From positions 1-64,000 of the forward strand of contig JARLJU010000089.1 of NCBI GenBank assembly GCA_031291055.1: a stretch of DNA of 64,000 nt, given 5' to 3'. The notes beneath the pieces were generated by a model. The model worked only from the letters and a program-made list of their open reading frames with translations, was not told the DNA's origin and ran no database searches. Shown one piece after another: positions 50,595 through 60,200 of the stretch. The stretch is from Rudaea sp. (lineage in GTDB: Bacteria; Pseudomonadota; Gammaproteobacteria; Xanthomonadales; Rhodanobacteraceae). Both the position numbers and the translations under genes were made by a program. How positions within the stretch are numbered: the first letter of the stretch is position 1; every line of letters starts with the position of its first letter.

Positions 50595-51257
50595 CTAGCA
50601 GCCATCGAGTTCGGCATCCAGTTCATCCTGCCGGGGCTGCAGCACGGCTTGTTCGTCCTTGAACGCGCGCCGCAGCTTTTCGTGGATCTGATCGCGCTGG
50701 TTCTGCAGGTATTCGCAGGTTTGTTCGCGCGTGGCCCGTTCGCACTGATCCTGGATCGCGACGTAGTCACCGGCGACAGCTGCCTGGGGCGAGGTATTGA
50801 CTGGAATCTTGCGCAGGCCAGGTGCGGATACGCCGATGTTGTTCTGGCCGCCGTACGCCGATGCCAGGCTCTGGCCGGGAATACCGAGTATGCCGGCGGG
50901 TACCATGCGCGGCTGGGTGACGCCGTCGCGGCTTGCATACTGGGTGCCGTCTTCCGGGCGCGTGCACATCCACAGCGGCGGCAGCTGGGCGACCGGTGAT
51001 GAATCGGCAGCCGGTTTTGTCGAGGGTGCGGACACATTCAGGCCGACGGGCGCAGCTGCGCTGTCCTCGCCTGGCGCGGAAGGGGCCGGTGGCTCGGCCA
51101 CGTGAATCATTGCTTCGGTATCGCCAGCCGCGCAATGCTGATCCTGGAACGCGATGCTGCCTTGTGGACTAGTGCATTTGTAAACATCGCCCGCATTCGC
51201 AGTGCAAGCGGCCATTGCGGCCAGCAGCGGCAAAACTATGGTTGGTCGTGACGTCAT
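50595..51257 (-). CDS. DUF4124-like exported protein
   Basis: Signal peptide, then AGDVYKCTSPQGSIAFQDQHCAAG (DUF4124-like pattern). Confidence 0.75.
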   Translation of the reverse strand: MTSRPTIVLPLLAAMAACTANAGDVYKCTSPQGSIAFQDQHCAAGDTEAMIHVAEPPAPSAPGEDSAAAPVGLNVSAPSTKPAADSSPVAQLPPLWMCTRPEDGTQYASRDGVTQPRMVPAGILGIPGQSLASAYGGQNNIGVSAPGLRKIPVNTSPQAAVAGDYVAIQDQCERATREQTCEYLQNQRDQIHEKLRRAFKDEQAVLQPRQDELDAELDGC

Positions 51258-51346
51258 GGAAACGTTCCTTGTACGGTCATTCTAGCGCGCCCACTTGCCG
51301 CACGCCTGAACGGCTGCGATGCTTCAATTCCCCGGAGAGCACAACG

Positions 51347-52378
51347 ATGATCGATCTGTTCAGCGACACCAAGACCCGACCCACCCCCGCGATGCGCCAG
51401 GTTATGGCGAACGCGGAAGTCGGCGACGAGCGCGCGAATGAAGACCCCAGCGTCAACCGGCTGGTCGAGCGCTGTGCGCCGCTGCTCGGCAAGCAGGCCG
51501 CACTGTTCCTGCCCTCCGGCACGATGTGCAACGAGATCGCGCTCGCGGTGCATTGCAAACCGGGCGACGAGGTGATCTGCGACGCTACCTCGCACATCAT
51601 CGGTTCCGAGGGCGGCGGACCGGCGGCGATCGCCGGCGTCATGCTCAATTCGATTGTCGGTGCGCGTGGCATCTACTCCGCCGTGCAGCTTCAGGAAAAA
51701 ATCCATCCCGAATGGGCGCATGCGCCACGCCAACGCCTGGTCGAAGTCGAACAGACCTCGAACTTCGGCGGCGGCGCGATCTGGCCGCTATCCACTTTGC
51801 AGGAAGTGGCCGGCGTCGCGCATGCCGCTGGCCTGGCGACGCATATGGACGGGGCGCGCCTGCTCAATGCGTGCGTCGCCAGCGGAATTGCCGCCGCCGA
51901 GTACGCGCGCGGCTTCGATTCGGTGTGGATAGATTTTTCCAAGGGCCTGGGTGCGCCCGGTGGTGCCGTACTTGCGGGTACGCGGGATTTTGTCTACGAA
52001 GCCACGCGCCTGAAACTGCGCTGGGGCGGTGCGATGCGGCAAAGCGGAATCATCGCTGCGGCCTGCGAGTACGCGCTCGATCATCATGTCGCGCGTCTGG
52101 CGGACGACCATGCGAACGCGCAGCGTCTGGCCGAGGGTATCGCCGCGATCGAGGGGCTGAGTATCGATGTGTCCGCCGTCGAGACCAATCTGGTCTATTT
52201 CGATGTCGTTGCGACGAATTGGAATGCTGAAAAGCTGTGCAATGCATTGCTCGGACGCGGCGTGCGCATGTGGCCGGTGAACTCGCGCACGGTACGCGCG
52301 GTGACGCATCTGGATGTCGATCGCGCGGGTATCGATGAAGCGCTTGTGGTTCTGGACGGCATCGCGCTGTCGCGTTGA
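51347..52378 (+). CDS. Low-specificity threonine aldolase / beta-eliminating lyase
   Basis: MIDLFSDTKTRPTPAMRQVMANAEVGDERANEDPSVNRL...FDSVWIDFSKGLGAPGGAVLAG. Confidence 0.93.
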   Translation: MIDLFSDTKTRPTPAMRQVMANAEVGDERANEDPSVNRLVERCAPLLGKQAALFLPSGTMCNEIALAVHCKPGDEVICDATSHIIGSEGGGPAAIAGVMLNSIVGARGIYSAVQLQEKIHPEWAHAPRQRLVEVEQTSNFGGGAIWPLSTLQEVAGVAHAAGLATHMDGARLLNACVASGIAAAEYARGFDSVWIDFSKGLGAPGGAVLAGTRDFVYEATRLKLRWGGAMRQSGIIAAACEYALDHHVARLADDHANAQRLAEGIAAIEGLSIDVSAVETNLVYFDVVATNWNAEKLCNALLGRGVRMWPVNSRTVRAVTHLDVDRAGIDEALVVLDGIALSR

Positions 52379-52381
52379 CTG

Positions 52382-52963
52382 CTAGGCGAACAGCCGCGGC
52401 GCCTCGGGATGGGCAAGCCAGTCGTCCAGCTGCTCCGCTGCCTGGCTGCCGTAGAAAAGCTTGCTGCCCACGCGCACCGTCGGTACTGCGGAGACACCGA
52501 TCGTCACGGCCGCTTCGGTATTGGCGCGCAGTTGCGTAGCCGTTTCGATGGCACCGATCGCCGCCTCGGTATCTGCCAGGCCGAGCGCGTGGCCGACTGG
52601 TTGCAGATCCGCGGCCAGATTGCCCGCCAGGCCATCACGCCACAGATGCGCAAAGATGGCCTCGGTCGCGGGCCAGTTCGCGCCGGCGGCGATGCACAGG
52701 CGCAAGGCTGCAAGCGAGTTGAAAGGGTAGGGCGATGGGAAACGCAGCGGTATGCCGAGCGTTTTCGCGCGCAATCTGACAAAGCCCGAGACGGAACCGC
52801 TGATGCTGAGCGCCACGGTTTCGTTTTCGCCGATCGTATTCGACAATGCGCGTGCGGCGATCGGCACGGGCGTCACCAGCAGGCGCGCGCGCCACTCGCG
52901 CATCTTCGCCAATTGAAGATACGAAAACGGGGAGGCGAAATCGAAATACCAAGAAGCTTGCAT
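52382..52963 (-). CDS. 2-hydroxychromene-2-carboxylate isomerase family (DsbA-like), divergent copy
   Basis: WYFDFASPFSYLQLAKM...YPFNSLAALRLCIAAG...GVSAVPTVRVGSKLFYG. Confidence 0.85.
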   Translation of the reverse strand: MQASWYFDFASPFSYLQLAKMREWRARLLVTPVPIAARALSNTIGENETVALSISGSVSGFVRLRAKTLGIPLRFPSPYPFNSLAALRLCIAAGANWPATEAIFAHLWRDGLAGNLAADLQPVGHALGLADTEAAIGAIETATQLRANTEAAVTIGVSAVPTVRVGSKLFYGSQAAEQLDDWLAHPEAPRLFA

Positions 52964-53156
52964 CGTGTCGTCCAGTGTACGGCGCGGCCGTCGTCCGGCG
53001 TTAAATTTTCGGTAATTCGCAGCATCGAGCCGACGAGCGGCGAAAGATCGTTCAGGCAGACCCACGTCCACTCCGGACCCAAGCCAGGAAGCGGCGGCAG
53101 GCGGCGTGCGACCAACGGCGAAACTCCCGTCCCTTCGATTCGACGTTGGGCCGACG

Positions 53157-53795
53157 TCAGCGTTGACGCCTGATTCCGACAGGCAGGTCCGCAATGCGCC
53201 GATACTCGGTGCCGGCGAAGCGATCCGGACGTGCCAGCCAGTCCTCGATCATGGGTGTAGCGTCATTGCTCCAGAACAGCTCGTCGCCGACGCGCAGCGT
53301 CGGCACGCCGAACACACGGGTGGCAATGGCCGCGTCGGTGTTCGCGCGCAGGCTTGTCTTGACTTCTGCGGCATTTATTGCATTTTCCACATTGTCGATA
53401 TTCAGGGCGCGGGCGATCGCAGCCAGCTCCGCGGCATCCGCGCCGCTGCGGCCATCGCGCCAGAGATGGTTGAAGATTGCCTCGATCGACTCCCAACTCG
53501 TGCCAGCGGCGATGCACAGCCGCAGCGCGGCCAGCGGATTGAACGGATGCGCGGGTGGAAATCGCAACGCAATGCCTGCAGTCTCGGCCTGCCACTGCAC
53601 GAAACGGTAGGTGAATTCGCGCCGTCCCGGAATTTCCGCAGGACCAAGGTTGCCGTTGTGCGCCAGCACGGCACCGAAAGCGATCGGCACCGGGGTGATA
53701 TCAAGGCGCTCGCGCCATTGATGCACCTTGTGCAGCTGCAGATACGAGAACGGCGAGATGAAATCGAAGTACCACCGGGCGGCAGCCGTCGGCAT
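53157..53795 (-). CDS. 2-hydroxychromene-2-carboxylate isomerase family (DsbA-like)
   Basis: WYFDFISPFSYLQLHKV...GPAEIPGRREFTYRFVQW...GVPTLRVGDELFWSND. Confidence 0.9.
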   Translation of the reverse strand: MPTAAARWYFDFISPFSYLQLHKVHQWRERLDITPVPIAFGAVLAHNGNLGPAEIPGRREFTYRFVQWQAETAGIALRFPPAHPFNPLAALRLCIAAGTSWESIEAIFNHLWRDGRSGADAAELAAIARALNIDNVENAINAAEVKTSLRANTDAAIATRVFGVPTLRVGDELFWSNDATPMIEDWLARPDRFAGTEYRRIADLPVGIRRQR

Positions 53796-53796
53796 G

Positions 53797-56232
53797 TCAG
53801 TGCAGGCTTTTGAACGTCTCCGGGTCGAAGGCATCGACCGCGACGACTTCGTTGCGCGCGGCGTCGGCGTCGCGCAGCCATTGATATTCTTCCGCGCTGA
53901 TGATGCCGGCCTTGCGACCCATCTCGTCGAGCATGGAGCCGGGCGCGCGATCGAGTTTGCCGGCACGTACCGCGTCGCGCAGTTTGGTTTCGACGGGAAG
54001 CGCTCGCACCGCCTTGGCCAGCGCGGCTTCGAGTGCGCCGAGCCCGACTTCGCCCGGCGGCGGCACGAAGATGTCGGTGGTCAGATTGATGCGCGCTTCG
54101 CGGTCTTCGAGAATATCGCGCGCAACGCGCGCGCCGAGCTTGTCCGACGGCGGACGGAAGCGCGCGCCGAGCGGAAAGATCGCCCACGCCAGCAGCCATG
54201 CCGCCGGTCGAGCGGGCAGGTTTTCCAGCACGCCGAGCAAGGCTTCCTGAATGCGATACAGACACAGCTCCACGCTCCAGCGCACGAGATTGTAGTTCGC
54301 GGTGGTCTTGCTTTCATCGTGATAGCGCTTGAGTGCGCACGAGGCCAGGTACATGTAGGCAAGCGCATCGGCAAGACGGCCCGAAATCTTCTCGCGTCGT
54401 TTCAGTGAGCCGCCGAGCGTGCCCATGGCCACGTCGGACAGCAATTCGAACGCCGCGGAGAAACGCGAAAGATGCTGGTAATAGCGCCGGGTGTCCTCGG
54501 TACGGGGCGCGGCGGCGAGCCGGCTGCCGGTCCATGCCAGCAGTTTTGCACGGGTGGCGTTGCGCACCAGCAGGTTCACGTGGCCGAAAATCGCCTGGTC
54601 GAATTTCTTCAGATCGTCGTTGGCGATTGCATCGATCTCGTGTTGCACGAAGGGGTGGCAGCGGATCGCGCCCTGTCCGTAGATGATCATCGAGCGCGTG
54701 AGAATGTTTGCGCCCTCCACGGTGATGCCGATCGGCACCGCGTCCCAGGCGCGCGCCAGCGAGTTGCGCGGACCTTTCTGGATTGCCGCGCCGGCGCGGA
54801 TGTCCATGGCATCAGTGACGATTTCGCGCATGCCTTCGGTCAGGTAGGCTTTGGCGATGGCCGACAGCACTGCGGGCTTTTCGCCGGCATCGAGCGCGCC
54901 ACAGGTGAGCGTGCGCGTGGCCGTCATCATGTAGGTCTTGCCGGCGATGCGCGCCAGCGGTTCCTCGATGCCTTCGAAGCGGCCGATCGGCGTGTCGAAC
55001 TGCTCGCGCACGGTCGCGTAGGCGCCGCTGATGCGCGTCATCATCTGCGCCGCGCCGACGCTCAGGGCCGGCAGCGAGATCGAGCGTCCCGCAGCCAGGC
55101 TTTCCATCAGCATGCGCCAGCCGTGGCCGATGCCCTCGCGGCCGCCGATGACGCAATCCAGCGGCGCAAACACGTCCCTGCCGACAATGGGGCCATTCAT
55201 GAACGGCACGCCCATCGGGTCGTGACGCTGGCCGATTTCCACGCCGTCCAGATCGCGCGAGATGAGTGCGCAGGAAATGCCGAGATCCTCGACGTCGCCG
55301 AGCAGGTGATCCGGATCCTTGATGCGGAATGCGAGGCCGATGAGCGTGGCGACCGGCGCCAGCGTGATGTAGCGCTTCTTCCAGTTCAGGCGCAGACCTA
55401 GAATTTGTTTTCCATCGACGACGCGCTTCTCGACGATGCCTTCGGATTGCGTCGCCGCGGCATCTGAACCGGCTTCCGGACCGGTCAGCCCGAAGCAGGG
55501 AATTTCGTCGCCCTTGGCCAGGCGCGGCAGATAGTATTTTTTCTGTTCGTCAGTGCCGTAGTGCAGCAACAGCTCGCCGGGACCCAGCGAATTCGGCACC
55601 ATCACCGTAACGGCAGCCGCGACGGAGCGCGAGGAAATGCGCGTGACCACGCGTGAATGCGCAATTGCCGAGAATCCGTGGCCACCATATTCCTTCGGGA
55701 TGATCATGCCGAAGAAGCCATTGGTGCGCAGGAACACCCAGATGCTGGTCGGCAGATCGCGCAGCTGGTTGATCTGCCAGTCGTCCAGGCGCGTGCACAA
55801 TTCCTGCACAGGGCCGTCCATGAATGCCTGCTCGTCGGCGGTGAGTCCTTGTGGCGTGAAAGAAAGCAACTTTTCCCATTGTGGACGACCGGAAAAAAGC
55901 TCGGCATCCCACCAGACCGTCCCGGCTTCCAGCGCGATGCGCTCGGTTTCACCCAGGCGTGGAAGCACCGGCGTCATCACCCTCATCGCGAAACGCGAGA
56001 TCAGCGAGCGTCGCAGCGGCGGCACACCGAAGATAAGTGCGAGCAAGGCCAGCACGACAACGGTGCTTTCGAAAAGCAGCGGCGACGCGATGCCAACGAT
56101 GCGCCAACCGATCAACCAGACGCCCGCAGCGCCGACCCAGGCAAGAAAACCGTAGCCGAGAAACAACAGTGCGCTGAGGAAGATCAGCGCCAGAATGAAC
56201 GTGACCAGCATGGACGCACCCGGAGTCATCAC
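53797..56232 (-). CDS. fadE: Acyl-CoA dehydrogenase, long FadE type
   Basis: N-terminal TM segments, CFGLTGPEAGSDAAATQSEGIV, KKRYITLAPVATLIGLAFR; 811 aa. Confidence 0.93.
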   Translation of the reverse strand: MMTPGASMLVTFILALIFLSALLFLGYGFLAWVGAAGVWLIGWRIVGIASPLLFESTVVVLALLALIFGVPPLRRSLISRFAMRVMTPVLPRLGETERIALEAGTVWWDAELFSGRPQWEKLLSFTPQGLTADEQAFMDGPVQELCTRLDDWQINQLRDLPTSIWVFLRTNGFFGMIIPKEYGGHGFSAIAHSRVVTRISSRSVAAAVTVMVPNSLGPGELLLHYGTDEQKKYYLPRLAKGDEIPCFGLTGPEAGSDAAATQSEGIVEKRVVDGKQILGLRLNWKKRYITLAPVATLIGLAFRIKDPDHLLGDVEDLGISCALISRDLDGVEIGQRHDPMGVPFMNGPIVGRDVFAPLDCVIGGREGIGHGWRMLMESLAAGRSISLPALSVGAAQMMTRISGAYATVREQFDTPIGRFEGIEEPLARIAGKTYMMTATRTLTCGALDAGEKPAVLSAIAKAYLTEGMREIVTDAMDIRAGAAIQKGPRNSLARAWDAVPIGITVEGANILTRSMIIYGQGAIRCHPFVQHEIDAIANDDLKKFDQAIFGHVNLLVRNATRAKLLAWTGSRLAAAPRTEDTRRYYQHLSRFSAAFELLSDVAMGTLGGSLKRREKISGRLADALAYMYLASCALKRYHDESKTTANYNLVRWSVELCLYRIQEALLGVLENLPARPAAWLLAWAIFPLGARFRPPSDKLGARVARDILEDREARINLTTDIFVPPPGEVGLGALEAALAKAVRALPVETKLRDAVRAGKLDRAPGSMLDEMGRKAGIISAEEYQWLRDADAARNEVVAVDAFDPETFKSLH

Positions 56233-56277
56233 GGCGGTGTGGCTATCATCCGTCGCAGCCGCGAAAAAGCAATGGAC

Positions 56278-56616
56278 TTACTCGGCTTTCTTGAGGTCTT
56301 CCTTGTTCCAGTTGAACTCGACGAAAATCAGACTGGGAGCGCCAGTGCTATCGAAACGGACGCGACAGTCATAGGTTTGCTTGTATTCGGTCGACAGGCC
56401 TTTGTCGAAAATCGCGGTAGAACTCAGTACCACGGTATCCGCCGCTTCGGTTTTTACGTGCCTGGCCAGATCGCCGATGTCGATTTCGTAGGATTTTCCC
56501 GCCAGCTTCTTGGCAATTTCGGCATTGCAGGCGGCGGCGGCCTGATCATTGCGGCCATTGCCGCAACCGCCGGCCAATAATCCCATGGCAAGCACCAGGG
56601 CGATGCGCGCGTGCAT
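56278..56616 (-). CDS. Small lipoprotein of unknown function
   Basis: MHARIALVLAMGLLAGGCGNG lipobox. Confidence 0.7.
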   Translation of the reverse strand: MHARIALVLAMGLLAGGCGNGRNDQAAAACNAEIAKKLAGKSYEIDIGDLARHVKTEAADTVVLSSTAIFDKGLSTEYKQTYDCRVRFDSTGAPSLIFVEFNWNKEDLKKAE

Positions 56617-57033
56617 GTTTTCCCTCCTCTAATGCAACCGCCGCAGAATTCTTTGGGCTGCTGAGCGAGCGGTTTGTTCGGCTGAAACTATAGCAGTTTC
56701 CCGACGCGGCACTAGGCCTGCGTCACGCAGGCCCATGAACGGGCGATCGCCGTCGGCGCCGACATTGTATACATTGCCCACATTGTGAATGCATGTTGCC
56801 GCCGGGTTTCGTTTCTGGATCGATCCGCGCACGCGTCGCTGCGCGAGGCGGGACGGATGCTGCACTGCAAAATGTAAAGTGCGTCGCGGGGGCTTGCCGG
56901 CCGCCGTTCCCTGTCCTAGGATGCGCTCCGGACAGAAATCGTCAGGAAATCGTCAGGAAAGCATTTCGGAGTTGCAATGCGGGGTGGGGGCGGGGTCGGG
57001 ATGTGGGGTGCGGTTGGGGTGTGTTGATGGGGA

Positions 57034-57069
57034 TCGGGTAATCCGGGAGAACCGCCCCGGATTACCCGA
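57034..57069 (+). promoter_or_regulatory. 14-bp perfect stem-loop in the protease upstream region
   Basis: TCGGGTAATCCGGG-AGAACCGC-CCCGGATTACCCGA. Confidence 0.6.
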
Positions 57070-57169
57070 GTTTATCGGTCAACGCCGTCTGCAATGGACG
57101 GACTCAGACGCAATATCCCAGCATAAATTCTCCGTATCGAACCGCATCGCTGCCGACTATTTTGCGATG

Positions 57170-57214
57170 CCTCGCTGATCTCGCCGTCGCCCCTGGCGAC
57201 GGTGGTCAGGGAGG
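57170..57214 (+). promoter_or_regulatory. Leader stem-loop that pairs the SD of a 13-codon ORF
   Basis: CCTC-g-CTGATC-tcg-CCGTCGCC-CCT-GGCGACGG-t-GGTCAG-g-GAGG. Confidence 0.5.
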
Positions 57215-57219
57215 TTTCT

Positions 57220-57261
57220 ATGTTCACTGAACCGGTACGGGGTATTCCATGGGCTTGCTAA
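57220..57261 (+). CDS. Candidate leader/upstream ORF (MFTEPVRGIPWAC) overlapping the protease start
   Basis: GGGAGG SD 5 nt upstream of ATG 57220; TAA at 57259-57261, 10 bp past the protease ATG 57249. Confidence 0.35.
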   Translation: MFTEPVRGIPWAC

Positions 57262-60200
57262 AGAACAGTCGTATGAAACCGCTGGCCGGCGCCTTGGCGC
57301 TGAGCTTGCTTTCGGGACTTGCTGACCCCGCATCCGCGGCGAACGATCCAGGCATGAGCGCAGCTCGCATGGTGGCCATTGCGTTCGCGGGAGACTACAC
57401 CGGCCAGGAAACGAACAGCCTGCACGGTTCGAGCCATCTCTCGTTGCCCGGCGATGGTCAGGCACGCTACACCGTCGTGCTCAAAGACAGTCCCCTGGCG
57501 TCATATCAGGGCGAACCGATCAAACTGCGGAGCGGCAGCCGGACGTTCGACGTCGCGCCGCGGACAGCGCGGGGGCGCATTGATGTGACATCGGCAGCGG
57601 CTAATTCTTACGTGTCGATGCTGCAGCAGAAGCAGCAGGACTTCGTCAACAGCATTTCTGCACAGCTCGCTCGGCAGATCGATCCCGAAATGCAGTTCCA
57701 GCATGCGATCAATGCAGTAGTGCTGGATCTGACCGAAGCCGAAGCAGAGCAACTGCGTCAGCGCGACGACGTGCTGATGCTGGACAGGGAGCATTTCGAG
57801 GAACTGCTGACCGACCGCGGCCCGAGCTTCATTGGCGCGGACCAGATCTGGAACGGCTTCGCGACAGGCGGCGCGATGTCGAAGGGCGAAGGCGTCGTGA
57901 TCGGCGAACTCGATACCGGCATCGCCTGGGACAGTCCGTCATTCGCGGGCACCGGTCCGATCGACGGATACGTGCATGTCAATCCGCTCGGCTCCGGTAA
58001 TTTCCTGGGCACCTGCAAGACCGGCGGTGTCGATGCCGGGCGCTGCAACAACAAGCTCGTCGGCATGTACAGCTACGTGACTGGCGTCACCAGTGCGGCC
58101 GACGATGAGGGTCATGGTTCGCATACGGCGAGTACGGTCGCCGGCAACCAGCGTCCTGCGAGCTACATCGGCGGCACGTTCACGATTTCCGGCGTAGCGC
58201 CGCATGCCAATGTCATTGCCTACAAGGTCTGTGCGGCCGGCAACGGCGCAACCTGCGCCAGTACCGCGTCAACATCGGCGGCGAATCAGGCAGTGGCAGA
58301 CGGTATCGTCGACGCGATCAACTTCTCGATCGGCGGCGGCACCGATCCGTGGAACGATGCGACCTCACTGGCCTTCCTCGGCGCGGTGAATGCGGGCATC
58401 TTCGTCGCCACCGCCGGCGGCAACGACGGCCCGGTCGCATCGAGCATCAGTCACATCGAGCCGTGGACAGTAACCGCCGCGGCCTCGTCCGAGGATCGCG
58501 TCATCGGCTTTCCGTTCAATCTGACGGGCCCGGGTTCGCCGCCGGCCAATACGCAGAATCTGGCCCTGCGGCCGGCATCCGCGCCGTTGCCGACGGCGGA
58601 TCTGGTGAACGTACCGCTCATCCAGAGCCCGACCTTTGCCGATGGCAGCAATGATGGCTGCGCAGCTTATCCAGCCGGTACCTTCCTGCAGGGAGCGACG
58701 CCGGCAATTGCGGTGCTGAATCTGAACCAGAACGCGAGCAATTGTGGCAGCGGCGTACGCAAGACCAACGCGACCAATGCCGGTGCCATCGGCGTCATCT
58801 ACGTCGACCCGGCGTACATCAATCTCGGCGCCAGCGGCAATGCCTGGTCAATGCTGCTGTCCGACTGGAACAACGTGTACACCCAGATCCAGACCAATCC
58901 GGCGGCCGCGACCGCGTCGATTTCCGCGACAGGTGGCAAGTTCCCCGGCACCGGCGATGTCATCGCCGACTTCAGTTCGCGTGGTCCGAATGTCGGCATC
59001 GGCGGGCAATTGATCGTCAAGCCGGAGATTTCGGCGCCGGGCGTCGACATCCTCGCCGCCTATGCATCCAAGACCAGCGCCAGTGCGAGTACGCCGAATC
59101 TGCCGCAGGATGCAACGCGCGTGCTGCTGGAAAACGGCACCTCGATGGCAACCCCCCACATCGCCGGTTCGGGCCTGCTGCTGCGTTCGCTGCATCCGAC
59201 CTGGACCCCTGTGCAGATTCGTTCGGCGCTGATGCTCAATGCCAGGCTGACCGGCCTGGTGAAAGCCGACAATAGCCCGAGCGACATCTTCGACCGTGGC
59301 TCCGGCCGTGTGGACCTGGCGGCCGCGGCACAGACCGGGCTGGTCATGGACGAGACGTATGCCAACTTCACGGCGGCGAATCCGGCCACGGGGGGCAAGA
59401 TTGCCACGCTCAACTTGCCGAGCATGGCGGAAGGCAATTGTGTTTCGTCCTGCGCCTTTGCGCGCACCATGAGGAGTGCCATCGCCCACGGCAAGCCTGC
59501 GGTGAAATGGACGCTTGCGGTTTCAGGCATGCCTAGCGGCAGCACGACAGTGTCGCCGGCAAGCTTTACTGTCACTTCCAACGGCAGCGCCAGCTTCACC
59601 GTCACGGTTGATGCGACCAAGCTGCCGGATGGCGCAATTTCACAGGGCCTGCTGACGCTGACGCCATCCGATGCGACGATTCCGACCGAGCACATGCCGA
59701 TCGCCGTGAAGAAAGCCGCGCCGGCCATCACGGTGGCACCGACGTCGCTTGCCGCGACGCAGATGCCGAACACGACGTCGACGCAGACGATCGCGATCAA
59801 GAATGTCGGCAATCCAACCTTGAACTGGAGCCTGTTCACGGCAGGGCAAAACAAGACGGTGATTCCGCTCAACATCACCCCGGCGACCAGTGGTTACCAG
59901 GCCGGTTACTACACAGGCGTCACCACCGGACCAGGGTATTACGACGCGGAGAATTTCGACCTTGCCGACCAGACCACGATTACGGCGATCAAGGCCAACG
60001 GCTTCGCACTGCCTTCGGGCGGATTGACCACGGCCAACACAACGCAGATCACGTTCAGTGTCTACGCAGACGCCAGCAACAAACCAGCGGGTGCGCCGGG
60101 GTTCACGACCGGTGCGCTGGCGACGGCTCCCTTGTGGACCTACTCTTCAGTGCTGACGGGCCCAGCAATCACCTTCACCGGCGGCGGCAGTGTGTTCGGT

